Assembly (NCBI RefSeq): GCF_016834655.1
Contig: NZ_JAENHP010000026.1
Coordinates: 1 to 64,000, forward strand
Length of the DNA: 64,000 nucleotides
From: Paractinoplanes ovalisporus
GTDB lineage: Bacteria; Actinomycetota; Actinomycetes; Mycobacteriales; Micromonosporaceae
Direction of reading: 5' to 3'
Shown here: positions 23,639 through 32,646 of the stretch, piece after piece
Layout: each line of letters starts with the position of its first letter
Numbering within the stretch: the stretch's first letter is position 1
Notes under the pieces: generated by a model
The model's input: only the letters and a program-made list of their open reading frames with translations
What the model was told of the DNA's origin: nothing
Database searches by the model: none
Program-made: the position numbers and the translations under genes

Positions 23639-24957
23639 TCGGCGGCGCTTCGTTCCACCGCGGTCAGCGCGGACAACGGCCCCTCGACCTTCGCGGCGTC
23701 GCCGAGCACCACCGTGACCGCCTTGGTCGGCGCGAGGAAGCGGGCGGCCGCGTCGGCCACCTGCTCGCGCGTCGCCGTGGCCAGGGCGGCCGAATAGGTG
23801 CGCAGGTGGTCGAGGCGCAGGCCGAAGCTCGCGTACATGCTGGCCAGCCCGGCCAGACCGGCCTGAGTCGACATGCCCAGCCGCAGCGTGCCCAGGGCGT
23901 AGCGGCGGGCCTGCTCCAGTTCGTCCTCGGCCGGGGGCAGGCTGGCGATGCGGCCCAGTTCGTATTGGGTCTCGAGCAGGGACGGGCCGGTCACCTCGGT
24001 GGCGACCTCGGCCGCGACCAGCAGCGCCGAGCCGGCCAGGAAGTGCTCGATCGAGGTGTGCGGGCCGTAGGTGTAGCCCTTGTCCTCGCGCATGTTCTCG
24101 ACCCAGCGGGACGAGAAGTAGCCGCCGAAGATCAGGTTGGCCAGCTGGAGCGCGGCGTAGTCGGGGTGGGTGCGGTCGAGGGCCGGCAGCGCCATGCGCA
24201 GCGACGACTGCACCGCGCCGGGACGGTCGACCAGCAGCAGCGGGCCGGGCTCGAGCGGCGGGGTGGGCGGCACCTCGGTCGTCTTGGCCGGGCCGGTCCA
24301 GCTGCCGAGCGCCTTCTCGGCGGCGTCGATCGCCTTCTCCGGGTTGAGGTCGCCGACCAGCACCAGCACGGCCCCCTCGGGGCGGACCCGTTCGGCGTGC
24401 AGCGTGCGCAGAGCGGCCGGGCGGACCGCGCGCACCTGGTCGGGCTCGGGCGTCTGGATCGCGTACGGGTGTTTGCCGAACATCCGCTTGAGCAGGGCCG
24501 TGCGGGCGAGGTGGGCAGGCTGGGTCAGCGCCACCTGGATGTGGTCGACCAGGCGGTCACGCTCGGTCGACACCTCCTCGTTGGGATAGGCCGGGTCGGT
24601 GAGCACCGCGGCCAGGATCTCGAGCATGCGGTCGAGCCCGGCGGCCAGCGAGTTGCCCGAGACGAGCAGCCGGTCGGGGTCGAGCCCGGCCGAGAGCCCG
24701 CCGCCGACCGCCTGCAGCTCGGCCGCGATGTCGACGCTGGACATCGTGCCGGTGCCGGTGAACAGCGCCTGGGACAGCAGCGTGGCCTTGGGCAGCGGCG
24801 CCTTGCCGAACGGCACCCGCAGCCGCAGTTCGACCAGCGGGACGGCCGGGCGGCGGATGGCGATGACGGTGAGGCCCCCGGCCAGCGTGCGCTCGGCCTC
24901 CCTGGGCAGCTTGAGCTTCGCGTCGGGAATCAGGTCGGGCAGGGTCTTGGCGGTCAT
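23635..24957 (-). CDS. M16 peptidase family protein, non-catalytic (alpha-type) subunit
   Basis: 440 aa. It has the two-lobed M16 fold but no HxxEH. It keeps FGGYFSSRWVENMREDKGYTYG (about residues 285-306), whose Arg and Tyr complete the active site of a partner subunit. ATG overlaps the upstream stop (ATGA). Together with 24954-26267 it should form a two-component zinc peptidase like Sphingomonas or mitochondrial-type M16B pairs. Confidence 0.92.
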   Translation of the reverse strand: MTAKTLPDLIPDAKLKLPREAERTLAGGLTVIAIRRPAVPLVELRLRVPFGKAPLPKATLLSQALFTGTGTMSSVDIAAELQAVGGGLSAGLDPDRLLVSGNSLAAGLDRMLEILAAVLTDPAYPNEEVSTERDRLVDHIQVALTQPAHLARTALLKRMFGKHPYAIQTPEPDQVRAVRPAALRTLHAERVRPEGAVLVLVGDLNPEKAIDAAEKALGSWTGPAKTTEVPPTPPLEPGPLLLVDRPGAVQSSLRMALPALDRTHPDYAALQLANLIFGGYFSSRWVENMREDKGYTYGPHTSIEHFLAGSALLVAAEVATEVTGPSLLETQYELGRIASLPPAEDELEQARRYALGTLRLGMSTQAGLAGLASMYASFGLRLDHLRTYSAALATATREQVADAAARFLAPTKAVTVVLGDAAKVEGPLSALTAVERSAAE

Positions 24958-26267
24958 GCGTTGGCTCCGGCTCCGGGAAGGACCTCGACGGTGGCGCGCC
25001 GCTCGGGGCGCAGGGTGGCGGCCGCGGCGACGATCTGTGCCTCGGTGACCTCGCCGACCAGCTTGGGCAGCTCGTTGAGCATCTCGGGGCGGCCGCGCTG
25101 GAGCTCGAGCACGGCCATCGGCAGCGCCCGGCCGAGCACCGCGTCGGTGTCGCGCAGCAGGTGGGTCGCGATGCGGGCCTGGACCCGCTCGAGCTCGCCC
25201 GGCTTGAGACCGTCGGCGGCCAGGCGTTCCATCTCCTCGTCGACCGTGCGCAGCACCTTCTCGGCGTCGCCGCCGGGCGGCATGTGCGCCTGCAGCAGCA
25301 TCGCCGTCGGGTTGCGCACCTGGAACTCGTCGCCCATGAAGCCGATGTAGCCGCCGATGCTGGTGACCGTGCGGTCGCGCTGCACCAGGCGCTCGACCAG
25401 ACGGGACGCGTCGCCGTCGGTCAGCACCTCGGCCAGCACGACGAACGGAAGGTACGCCTCGAAGTCGCCGATCGGGTCGGGCACCCGCCACGCGCTGGCG
25501 ACGCCGGGCAGCGGGGCCAGCTTGTCGGTGTAGACGTCGCGCTTCTCGCCGGCCAGGTCGGGCTCGTCGAAGTTGGGCAGCGCCGGCGCCGGGCGGGCCG
25601 GCACGTCGCCGAAGTGGCGGTGGATCATCTCGGTCGCCTTGGCCACGTCGAAGTCGCCGGCCACGGCCAGGGTCGCGTTGCCGCAGGCGTAGTAGCGGTC
25701 GAAGAACGCCTGGGCGTCGGCCACGGTGGCGCTGTCGAGGTCGCCGAACGAGCCGTAGCCGTCGTGGGCGTTGGGGAACGTCGAGAACATCACCGGGGGC
25801 AGCCGCAGCCAGGGGAAACCACCGTACGGGCGGTTGAGGACGTTGACCCGGATCTCTTCCTTGACCACGTCGATCTGGTTGAGCAGATTCTCCTCGGTCA
25901 GCCGCGGCCCGCGCATGCGGTCGGCCTCGAGGAACAGCGCCCGCTCGAGGGCGCCCGAGGGCAGCACCTCGAAGTAGTCGGTGTAGTCGAGGTGGGTCGA
26001 TCCGTTGAAGGTGCCGCCGGCGCCCTGCACGTGCCGGAAATGGGCCAGCTTCTCGAGGTTTTCCGAGCCTTGGAACATGAGGTGCTCGAAGAGGTGAGCG
26101 AAGCCGGTGCGGCCCTCGGGCTCGGACCGGATGCCCACGTCGTAGACGACCGCGACCCCGACGACCGGGGCGCTGCGGTCAGGGGTGAGCACCACCCGCA
26201 ATCCGTTGGCCAGGGTGAAACGCTCCACCGGGTACTTCGTCGCGGGGATCTTGATTCTGCGCGCCAC
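24954..26267 (-). CDS. M16 zinc peptidase, catalytic (beta-type) subunit
   Basis: 437 aa, GTG start. The inverted zinc motif is H58-L-F-E61-H62, with a distal Glu further downstream. N-terminal FTLANGLRVVLTPD is the usual M16 strand. No signal peptide, so probably cytosolic. It heads the operon M16-catalytic, M16-noncatalytic, NudC, all joined by 4-bp overlaps. Confidence 0.94.
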   Translation of the reverse strand: MARRIKIPATKYPVERFTLANGLRVVLTPDRSAPVVGVAVVYDVGIRSEPEGRTGFAHLFEHLMFQGSENLEKLAHFRHVQGAGGTFNGSTHLDYTDYFEVLPSGALERALFLEADRMRGPRLTEENLLNQIDVVKEEIRVNVLNRPYGGFPWLRLPPVMFSTFPNAHDGYGSFGDLDSATVADAQAFFDRYYACGNATLAVAGDFDVAKATEMIHRHFGDVPARPAPALPNFDEPDLAGEKRDVYTDKLAPLPGVASAWRVPDPIGDFEAYLPFVVLAEVLTDGDASRLVERLVQRDRTVTSIGGYIGFMGDEFQVRNPTAMLLQAHMPPGGDAEKVLRTVDEEMERLAADGLKPGELERVQARIATHLLRDTDAVLGRALPMAVLELQRGRPEMLNELPKLVGEVTEAQIVAAAATLRPERRATVEVLPGAGANA

Positions 26268-26292
26268 AAAATGACATTAGCGCCTTTGAAGG

Positions 26293-26814
26293 TCAGCGTC
26301 GCGACTGCATGTCACCACTCGGCCACCCGGAGACGTCAACGGCCGGATTCAACTTGACCAACTGCTTGAGTACGTCGTTGCGGGCGGCCGGCAGACGCAG
26401 GCGGCCGCGCGAGACGTACGGGGTGCCGGTGGCGCGCGCGACGGCGTCGGGCAGCAGGCCGGTCAGGATGAGGATCACACCGGCCAGGCCGAAGATCCCG
26501 AACAGGCCACCCGGCACCTCCAGCGACCCGAAACGGCCCCAGATGAGCAGGACGTCGGCCACCACGAACAGCAGGATGATCGCGGGCGCCACCCCGTACC
26601 CGAAGATCTTGCGCAGTCGCAGGACCCGCGCGATGTCCCGCTGGGCGCTCTCGCCCAGCGGCACCTCGACGGCCGCCGCCGACCAGGGCAGGCGCGGCAG
26701 CGGGACGGCGACCTGACGCCGGGGCCCCTGACCGCTCAGCGGCTCCTTGGGCCAGCGCAGATCGGCGATGTCGTGCAGGCCGATGTGAACAGCGGTCGTC
26801 TCCTGGTTCCCCAC
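26293..26814 (-). CDS. Small integral membrane protein
   Basis: 173 aa from the GTG at 26814; a TTG at 26838 would add eight residues. Two hydrophobic segments (about residues 76-96 and 104-125) are connected by a short loop. The N-terminal 70 residues are soluble, containing VPLGESAQRDIARVLRLRK. The C-terminus ends in Arg/Ser. No family recognised. It lies 25 bp upstream of the M16 operon on the same strand and may be co-transcribed. Confidence 0.7.
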   Translation of the reverse strand: MGNQETTAVHIGLHDIADLRWPKEPLSGQGPRRQVAVPLPRLPWSAAAVEVPLGESAQRDIARVLRLRKIFGYGVAPAIILLFVVADVLLIWGRFGSLEVPGGLFGIFGLAGVILILTGLLPDAVARATGTPYVSRGRLRLPAARNDVLKQLVKLNPAVDVSGWPSGDMQSRR

Positions 26815-26935
26815 GGCGCGCAGGCTACCCCCATCCAACCGCCCCGCCCGCCACCCAAGACCGGACTGAAGACTTTTTCACCGTCCGCCAACATGCGGAA
26901 CGGCCTTGACGCCATTCCCTACTTAGACCATCATT

Positions 26936-26952
26936 CCTATCCACTAGATAGG
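26936..26952. promoter_or_regulatory. Candidate Rrf2 operator
   Basis: Perfect dyad CCTATC-CACTA-GATAGG, 31 bp upstream of the Rrf2 gene start in an unusually A/T-rich stretch that probably contains the promoter of the importer operon. Autoregulation is inferred from position. Confidence 0.65.
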
Positions 26953-26983
26953 TTAACGCGGGTATGGCGAGGCAGGGGGAACC

Positions 26984-27394
26984 GTGTACGTCTCGGCGCG
27001 CACCGACTACGCCGTGAGGGCGATGCTCTCGGTCACGGTGGAACATCCCCGTCTCGTGAAAGCGGCGACTCTGGCCGCCGCCCAGGACATCCCGCTCAGC
27101 TTCCTGCAAGGCATCCTGCTCGACCTGCGCCGCGCCGGGCTGCTGCACAGCCACCGCGGCGTCGAGGGCGGCTACGCGCTGGCCCGCCCGGCCGAGGAGA
27201 TCACCGTCGGAGACGTCGTGCGCGCGGTCGGGGGCGCGCTCGCCACGGTCCGCGGATTGCCCACCACCCACGCGACCTACCACGGTGCGGCCACCGGGCT
27301 GCACGACGTGTGGGTCGCGGTCGAGGAAGCCATCGAGGGCGTCGTCGACCACAAGACCCTGGCTGAACTCTCCACCATCAAGGAGTCCGCATGA
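26984..27394 (+). CDS. Rrf2 family transcriptional regulator without Fe-S cysteines
   Basis: 136 aa. The Rrf2 winged helix opens MYVSARTDYAVRAMLSV, with recognition helix region DIPLSFLQGILLDLRRAGLL and wing HRGVEGGYALARP. None of the three cysteines of IscR/NsrR types is present; the protein contains no Cys at all. This resembles the CymR type, which senses sulfur status through protein partners. Its stop overlaps the ATG of the lipoprotein gene (ATGA), tying it to the importer. Confidence 0.9.
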   Translation: MYVSARTDYAVRAMLSVTVEHPRLVKAATLAAAQDIPLSFLQGILLDLRRAGLLHSHRGVEGGYALARPAEEITVGDVVRAVGGALATVRGLPTTHATYHGAATGLHDVWVAVEEAIEGVVDHKTLAELSTIKESA

Positions 27395-28467
27395 GCTCCC
27401 GCACCATACGTGCGCTTGCTGTTGCCGCCACTGCCCTGCTGTCCGCATCGTTGCTGGCCGCGTGCGGTGGCGACGACGAGGGTTCCTCGTCCTCGTCCGG
27501 CGGCGGCAGCGCCGAGGCCGAGAGCCTGCGCCTCGGCTACTTCCCGAACATCACGCACTCGCCCGCGCTGATCGGCGTCAACAAGAAGTTCTTCGAGACG
27601 GCGCTGGGCAGCGGCACCAAGCTCGAGACGAAGACGTTCAATGCCGGCCCGGCCGCGATCGAGGCGCTGTTCTCGGGGGCGATCGACGCCACGTACATCG
27701 GACCGAACCCGGCCATCAACGGCTGGGCGCAGTCCCAGGGCACCGGCCTGAAGATCATCGCGGGCAGCACCTCGGGCGGCGCCGGCCTGGTGGTCAGGGA
27801 GGGCATCAACTCCCCGGCCGACCTCAAGGGCAAGAAGATCGCCACCCCGCAGCTCGGCAACACGCAGGACGTCGCGCTGCGCGCCTGGCTCAAGGAGAAC
27901 GGCCTCAACGCCGACCAGCAGGGCGGCGGCGACGTCTCGGTGCTGCCGCAGGACAACGCGACCGCGCTGCAGGCCTTCGCCCAGGGCGCGATCGACGGCG
28001 CCTGGGTGCCCGAGCCCAACTACAGCCGCCTGATCCTGGAGTCGAAGGGCAAGGTGCTGGTCGACGAGAAGGACCTGTGGCCGAGCGGCCTGTTCGTGAC
28101 CACCCACCTGATCGTCACGCAGGAGTTCCTGAAGAAGTACCCGGGCACGGTGAAGAAGCTGCTGCAGGGTCACCTGGAGTCGCTCGACTACATCGAGAAG
28201 AACAACGCCGACGCCCAGAAGGCGGCCAACGCCCAGCTCGCGGCGCTCAGTGGCAAGCCGCTGAAGGACGACGTGCTGGCCGCGTCGTTCAAGAACCTGA
28301 CCTTCACCGCCGACCCGGTCGCCTCGTCGCTGTTCACCAGCGCCAAGCACGCCGAGGACGTCGGCCTGCTCAAGCCGGTCGATCTCAAGGGCATCTACGA
28401 CCTCGGGCCGCTCAACGAGCTGCTCAAGGCCGCGGGCAAGCCCGAGGTCAGCGACGCCGCCGCCTGA
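27391..28467 (+). CDS. Sulfonate/nitrate/taurine-type ABC transporter substrate-binding lipoprotein
   Basis: 358 aa. Lipoprotein signal peptide with lipobox LLAAC (Cys about residue 25), then a Ser/Gly-rich linker and an SsuA/TauA/NrtA-type domain. LRLGYFPNITHSPALIGV, the first strand, and GAIDATYIGPNPAIN are typical. It delivers an aliphatic sulfonate or related anion to the permease. First transporter gene in the operon, 13 bp from the ATPase. Confidence 0.92.
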   Translation: MSSRTIRALAVAATALLSASLLAACGGDDEGSSSSSGGGSAEAESLRLGYFPNITHSPALIGVNKKFFETALGSGTKLETKTFNAGPAAIEALFSGAIDATYIGPNPAINGWAQSQGTGLKIIAGSTSGGAGLVVREGINSPADLKGKKIATPQLGNTQDVALRAWLKENGLNADQQGGGDVSVLPQDNATALQAFAQGAIDGAWVPEPNYSRLILESKGKVLVDEKDLWPSGLFVTTHLIVTQEFLKKYPGTVKKLLQGHLESLDYIEKNNADAQKAANAQLAALSGKPLKDDVLAASFKNLTFTADPVASSLFTSAKHAEDVGLLKPVDLKGIYDLGPLNELLKAAGKPEVSDAAA

Positions 28468-28480
28468 AAGGCCTGAACTC

Positions 28481-29257
28481 ATGAGCCTCCTGGAAACCCG
28501 GGACGTGCGCACCGATCCGCTGGTGCGCCTGGAGAACGTCTCCAAGACGTACGGGTCGGGCAGCAACGCGCTGCTGGCCCTGGACGGTGTCTCGCTGACC
28601 GTCCAGAAGGGCGAGTTCGTCTGCCTGCTGGGCGCGTCCGGCTGCGGCAAGAGCACGCTGCTCTCGCTGGTGGCCGGTCTCGACCAGATCTCCGGCGGCA
28701 CGCTCGACATCGGCGGGCGCAAGGTGTCGCTGATGTTCCAGGAGGCCGCGCTCTTCCCGTGGCTCTCGGTCCGGGGCAACGTCGAACTGCCGCTGCGGCT
28801 GCAGGGCGTGTCCCGGCCCGAGCGCCGCAAGCGGGCCGACGAACTGCTCGACATCGTGCGGTTGCGCGGCTTCGGCGACAAGCGGCCGCACGAGCTCTCG
28901 GGCGGCATGCGCCAGCGGGTCGCTCTGGCTCGCGCGCTGGCCCAGAACGCCGACATCCTGCTGATGGACGAGCCGTTCGGCGCGCTCGACGCGATGACCC
29001 GTGACATCCTGCACGACGAGCTGGAGCGGATCTGGCGCGAGCAACGTCTGACCGTGCTGTTCGTGACGCACAACGTGCGTGAGGCCGTACGGCTGGGTGA
29101 CCGCGTCATCCTGCTCAGCAGCCGGCCGGGCCGGGTGATCGAGGACTACCCGATCACCCACGAACGCCCCCGGCGCATCGACTCCCCCGAGGTCTCCGGC
29201 CAGGCCGGCGAGATCACCGACCGGCTCCGCGCGGAGGTCGCCCGCCATGCCCAGTAA
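28481..29257 (+). CDS. ABC transporter ATPase, sulfonate/nitrate type
   Basis: 258 aa. Walker A GASGCGKST (about residues 50-58), signature LSGGMRQRVALARA, Walker B ILLMDEPFGALDAMT, H-loop VTHNVREAV. This is the SsuB/TauB/NrtD pattern. The 3' end overlaps the permease start by 11 bp. A GCCGTACGG codon pair near the H-loop is one of many CGTACG hexamers in the window. Confidence 0.95.
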   Translation: MSLLETRDVRTDPLVRLENVSKTYGSGSNALLALDGVSLTVQKGEFVCLLGASGCGKSTLLSLVAGLDQISGGTLDIGGRKVSLMFQEAALFPWLSVRGNVELPLRLQGVSRPERRKRADELLDIVRLRGFGDKRPHELSGGMRQRVALARALAQNADILLMDEPFGALDAMTRDILHDELERIWREQRLTVLFVTHNVREAVRLGDRVILLSSRPGRVIEDYPITHERPRRIDSPEVSGQAGEITDRLRAEVARHAQ

Positions 29258-30182
29258 GTTCCCGTCCGCCCGTGCCGGGCTCGAGGGCGTCAGCGGCGAC
29301 AGCACGGCCCCGGTCGCCGAGAAGGTCGGCGTCAACCCGGAGGCGGCCGAGGTCGCCGGCCTCGACGCACTCGAGCTGCAGCCCAAGCGCGACAAGGGCC
29401 GGCTCGGCAAGCGCGTCTGGCGCAGCACCTGGCCCAAGGTGCTGGCGATCGCCATCGTGCTGCTGGTCTGGCAGATCACGGTCTGGTCCGAGTGGAAGCC
29501 GATCTACGTGCTCCCCTCGCCGTCGACCGTCTTCACCGACCTGGGCAACGTCATCACGACCGGCGACTTCTGGGACGGCGTGCGGGTGACGATGACCCGG
29601 GCGTTCACCGGGTTCCTGCTGGCGGTGGTGATCGGCACGATCATCGGTGCTCTCGTCAGCCAGTTCGCGCCGCTGCGGGCCGCGATCGGGTCACTGATCA
29701 CCGGCCTGCAGACCATGCCCTCGATCATGTGGTTCCCCCTCGCGATCCTGCTCTTCCAGCTCAGCGAGAGCGCCATCCTGTTCGTGGTGGTCCTGGGCGC
29801 CGCCCCGTCGGTGGCGAACGGCCTGATCAGCGGCATCGACTACGTGCCGCGCACGTGGCTGCGGGTCGGGCAGGTGCTCGGCATGCGGGGCGTCGCGAAA
29901 TACCGGCACCTGATCCTGCCGGCGTCGCTGCCCTCGTTCATCTCGGGCCTCAAGCAGGGCTGGGCGTTCTCGTGGCGCAGCCTGATGGCCGGTGAGCTGC
30001 TGGTCATCGTGCCCGGGGCACTGTCCATCGGCGTACGGATGCAGCAGGCCCGCGACCTCAGCGACTCGAGCCTGGTGATCTGCTACATCATCGTCGTGCT
30101 GATCATCGGCATCCTGATCGACGTGCTCTTCAACGCGGCCGACAACGCCCTGCGCCGCCGGTGGGGTTTGTTGAGCAGCTAG
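29247..30182 (+). CDS. ABC transporter permease, sulfonate/nitrate type
   Basis: 311 aa with six predicted membrane segments in the C-terminal 250 residues and the EAA-like loop GAAPSVANGLISGIDYVPR. An atypical charged N-terminal extension of about 60 residues precedes the first membrane helix. SsuC/TauC family. The gene ends directly against the stop of the convergent gene at 30183. Confidence 0.94.
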   Translation: MPSKFPSARAGLEGVSGDSTAPVAEKVGVNPEAAEVAGLDALELQPKRDKGRLGKRVWRSTWPKVLAIAIVLLVWQITVWSEWKPIYVLPSPSTVFTDLGNVITTGDFWDGVRVTMTRAFTGFLLAVVIGTIIGALVSQFAPLRAAIGSLITGLQTMPSIMWFPLAILLFQLSESAILFVVVLGAAPSVANGLISGIDYVPRTWLRVGQVLGMRGVAKYRHLILPASLPSFISGLKQGWAFSWRSLMAGELLVIVPGALSIGVRMQQARDLSDSSLVICYIIVVLIIGILIDVLFNAADNALRRRWGLLSS

Positions 30183-31073
30183 TCAGACCGGCCGGACCGA
30201 TTTGAACACATCGTCGATCACGTAGTCCCACTGCTTGTGGGTGCCGGGGATCGAGACGTACAGGATCGCCGCCGTTGTCTTGCCGACGTCGATGACCGCC
30301 ACCGCGGACAGCTCCTCGGTGGCGGTCAGGCCCGGCGCCGAGAAGTGCAGACGGAACTCGCTCACGTACGCCGGACGCCCGCCGACGGTCGTCAGCTCGT
30401 CGCGGATCGGGTCCATCGTGTTGGGCTGCGGGTAATACTCGGCCCGCACGTCGGCCGCCACCTGCCGGCCCACGCACTCGAGGTTGAGCGTCACCGCGTC
30501 GTTGTCGGCCGCGGGCACCGCCGCCGACAGGATCGAGGCGTGGTAGCTGCCGCCGCTGTACTGCTCGGTGACGAAGTGCTGGCCCACCCGGTAGGGCACC
30601 TCGAGCGTGCCCGCGCGCCAGGTGTCGGTCCAGGGCTCCCAGGGCGCGCCATAGGCCTTGTACGAGATGCCGGCGTCGGTGTCGGTGGTGCGGGCGCCGG
30701 TCTCGGGCGGCAACGCGCTCGGCGCCTGGGTCGGCGCGGCGCTGGGCGAGCCGGTGGGGGCGGGGCAGGCCTGGGCGAGGGGCGGGCGCACGTCGGTCGG
30801 CGCCTCGGCCTTCGAACGGAACGGGTCGCCACCACCCGAGAACACCACGATCAGCACCACGGTGAGCCCGATCGCGAGGATCCCGCCCGCGATGCCGCCG
30901 AAGATCAGCATCTGCCGCCGGCGCCGCTGCGGGCCGTCGGGCTGCGGCGATTCCGGTTCCGGGGGCTCGGGCGGCTTGCGCGGCGGCGCACCCGGGACGG
31001 TCGTGACCAGGCCGGAGCCGAACCGGTCACCCGGCTGGCGCCAGGCCGAGGTCCCCGGAGTCTGATCGGACAT
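30183..31073 (-). CDS. Membrane-anchored secreted protein, Pro/Glu-rich cytoplasmic head
   Basis: 296 aa from the ATG at 31073. A Pro/Gly-rich cytoplasmic head (about 50 residues) ending in Arg-Arg-Arg-Arg is followed by one transmembrane helix (about 55-80), a Pro/Ser/Ala linker, and an extracytoplasmic domain of about 190 residues with two Cys (QACPAP and LECVG). This layout is common in actinobacterial envelope proteins of unknown function. Monocistronic or co-transcribed with the small gene upstream. Confidence 0.85.
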   Translation of the reverse strand: MSDQTPGTSAWRQPGDRFGSGLVTTVPGAPPRKPPEPPEPESPQPDGPQRRRRQMLIFGGIAGGILAIGLTVVLIVVFSGGGDPFRSKAEAPTDVRPPLAQACPAPTGSPSAAPTQAPSALPPETGARTTDTDAGISYKAYGAPWEPWTDTWRAGTLEVPYRVGQHFVTEQYSGGSYHASILSAAVPAADNDAVTLNLECVGRQVAADVRAEYYPQPNTMDPIRDELTTVGGRPAYVSEFRLHFSAPGLTATEELSAVAVIDVGKTTAAILYVSIPGTHKQWDYVIDDVFKSVRPV

Positions 31074-31108
31074 GAATCCCAGTGAACACCACGATCCTGG
31101 AGATCCGG

Positions 31109-31309
31109 TCACGGCGTCGGCGTGGTGTTCCCCTCGGTCGCGCCGAACAACGCGCTCACCTGCTGCCACACGGTCGGGCTGACGTCGGGATAGCTGCCGG
31201 CCGGCGACGGGTACCACGGGGCGAAGGCGACCACGAGCACGAGCGCGAGGCCGGCCACGGCGACAGCGAGCACGAATCCGAACTCCCGGCGGGCGGTGGG
31301 TCCGCGCAT
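31109..31309 (-). CDS. Small single-pass membrane protein
   Basis: 66 aa. ATG preceded by GGAGG at ideal spacing (GGAGGTACCGGC then ATG), supporting a real gene. One hydrophobic segment (FVLAVAVAGLALVLVVAFA, about residues 12-30) is followed by a short extracytoplasmic tail. It lies 35 bp upstream of the anchored protein on the same strand, so the two may act together; function unknown. Confidence 0.75.
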   Translation of the reverse strand: MRGPTARREFGFVLAVAVAGLALVLVVAFAPWYPSPAGSYPDVSPTVWQQVSALFGATEGNTTPTP

Positions 31310-31428
31310 GCCGGTACCTCCAAGATCACGTCCGGGAAAAACAGCCGATAATGCTTTAGACGCACGATCAGCGCCGGACGTTGCACCTGACCCAGCATAA
31401 ATTCAGGGTCTTCCGCTACCGTCTCTCC

Positions 31429-32142
31429 ATGGAACTCGTGTATCCGCCGGTCGTGACCCTCGCCAAGACGATGTTCCGCGTGCTCGACCTCAAGATCCAG
31501 GTGGACGGGGCGGAGAACATTCCGCGCGAGGGCGGGGCGGTGCTCGCGAGCAACCACGTCAGCTATCTCGACTTCATCTTCTGCGGTCTGGGCGCTCAGC
31601 CGGCCAAACGGCTCGTCCGGTTCATGGCCAAAAAGGCGGTCTTCGACCACAAGGTCAGCGGGCCGCTGATGCGCGGCATGCGGCACATCCCGGTCGACCG
31701 TGACGCCGGGGCCGCCTCGTTCCGCGAGGCCAACCAGGCGCTGCGCGACGGCGAGATCGTCGGGGTCTTCCCCGAGGCCACGATCAGCGAGTCGTTCACG
31801 GTCAAGGAGCTCAAGTCGGGCGCGGTGCGCCTGGCCCGCTCGGCCAAGGTGCCGCTGATCCCGATGGTCGTCTGGGGCCCCCACCGCCTCTGGACCAAGG
31901 GCCACAAAAAAGAGCTGACCAAGCGGCACGTCCCGGTGCTCATCAAGATCGGCCAGGCGCTCGAGATGCCGAAGGGCACCTCACCCGACGCGCTCACCGC
32001 GGCCCTCAAGGAGCGCCTGAGCGAGCTGCTCGACGCGGTCCAGAAGGCGTACCCGGAAAAGCCCTCGGGCCCCGATGACCGCTGGTGGTTGCCGGCCCAC
32101 ATGGGGGGCACGGCGCCGCTGCCGCAGGCCGCAACGGTCTGA
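31429..32142 (+). CDS. 1-acyl-sn-glycerol-3-phosphate acyltransferase (PlsC family)
   Basis: 237 aa. The catalytic HX4D is N42-H43-V-S-Y-L-D48; block III is FPEATIS (about 114-120), and block IV VPLIPMVVWG. It acylates lysophosphatidate or a related lipid at the inner membrane. The ATG at 31429 starts conserved sequence; an upstream in-frame TTG at 31381 is less likely. No Shine-Dalgarno, probably leaderless. Ends at a strong bidirectional terminator shared with the cold-shock gene. Confidence 0.92.
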   Translation: MELVYPPVVTLAKTMFRVLDLKIQVDGAENIPREGGAVLASNHVSYLDFIFCGLGAQPAKRLVRFMAKKAVFDHKVSGPLMRGMRHIPVDRDAGAASFREANQALRDGEIVGVFPEATISESFTVKELKSGAVRLARSAKVPLIPMVVWGPHRLWTKGHKKELTKRHVPVLIKIGQALEMPKGTSPDALTAALKERLSELLDAVQKAYPEKPSGPDDRWWLPAHMGGTAPLPQAATV

Positions 32143-32156
32143 GATTTCCCGTACGG

Positions 32157-32194
32157 AAAAGGCGCCGCACCCCGGGAGGGATGCGGCGCCTTTT
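32157..32194. terminator. Bidirectional intrinsic terminator
   Basis: Perfect 13-bp arms AAAAGGCGCCGCA (32157-32169) and TGCGGCGCCTTTT (32182-32194) with a 12-nt loop, giving a T-run on both strands between convergent acyltransferase and cold-shock genes. Confidence 0.92.
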
Positions 32195-32219
32195 GTGCCG
32201 TGCTAGCTGATCAGAGTGA

Positions 32220-32423
32220 TCAGAGCGGGCGGATGTTCGCGGCCTGCGGGCCCTTCTGGCCCTGCGTCACCTCGAACTCGACCCGCTGGTTCTCGTCCAG
32301 GCTGCGGTAGCCGGAAGTCTGGATAGCGGAGAAGTGGGCGAAGACGTCGGCGCCGCCGTCGTCCGGGGTGATGAACCCGAAGCCCTTGTCCGCGTTGAAC
32401 CACTTCACAACGCCGGTAACCAT
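32220..32423 (-). CDS. CspA family cold-shock protein
   Basis: 67 aa, single cold-shock domain. RNP1 KGFGFI (residues 13-18) and RNP2 VFAHF, with the usual MVTGVVKWFNADKGF opening. RNA chaperone acting in the cytoplasm. GAGGAG Shine-Dalgarno. The mRNA has a long structured leader, as is usual for csp genes. Confidence 0.97.
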   Translation of the reverse strand: MVTGVVKWFNADKGFGFITPDDGGADVFAHFSAIQTSGYRSLDENQRVEFEVTQGQKGPQAANIRPL

Positions 32424-32600
32424 GCTCGTCTCCTCGACGGTCGATCGTTCTCGCCCATTATGGACGGGAACGAGGTAGTAAGACCCACACTTCGTGGGTC
32501 TCGTGTCGCCGTACTGATCGCCCGTACCGGAGAAACCCGGGTTACGACAAAGAGCGCCTGGGGCAGACTTCCCCACAGGCGCTCCTGAGTACTTGGGAAC
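32424..32600 (-). promoter_or_regulatory. Structured 5' leader of the cold-shock gene
   Basis: Two hairpins in the leader: AGACCCAC/GTGGGTCT (32481-32501, 5-nt loop) and a longer one at 32552-32584 (CAGGCGCTC/GAGCGCCTG plus adjacent C/G pairs). Long structured leaders are known to control csp mRNA stability and translation with temperature; here that is inferred. The leftmost start of the transcript is not determined. Confidence 0.55.
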
Positions 32601-32646
32601 CAAACTGACAACGCGGAGAGCTTAACACGTTCAAGGAGGTCCGCCG

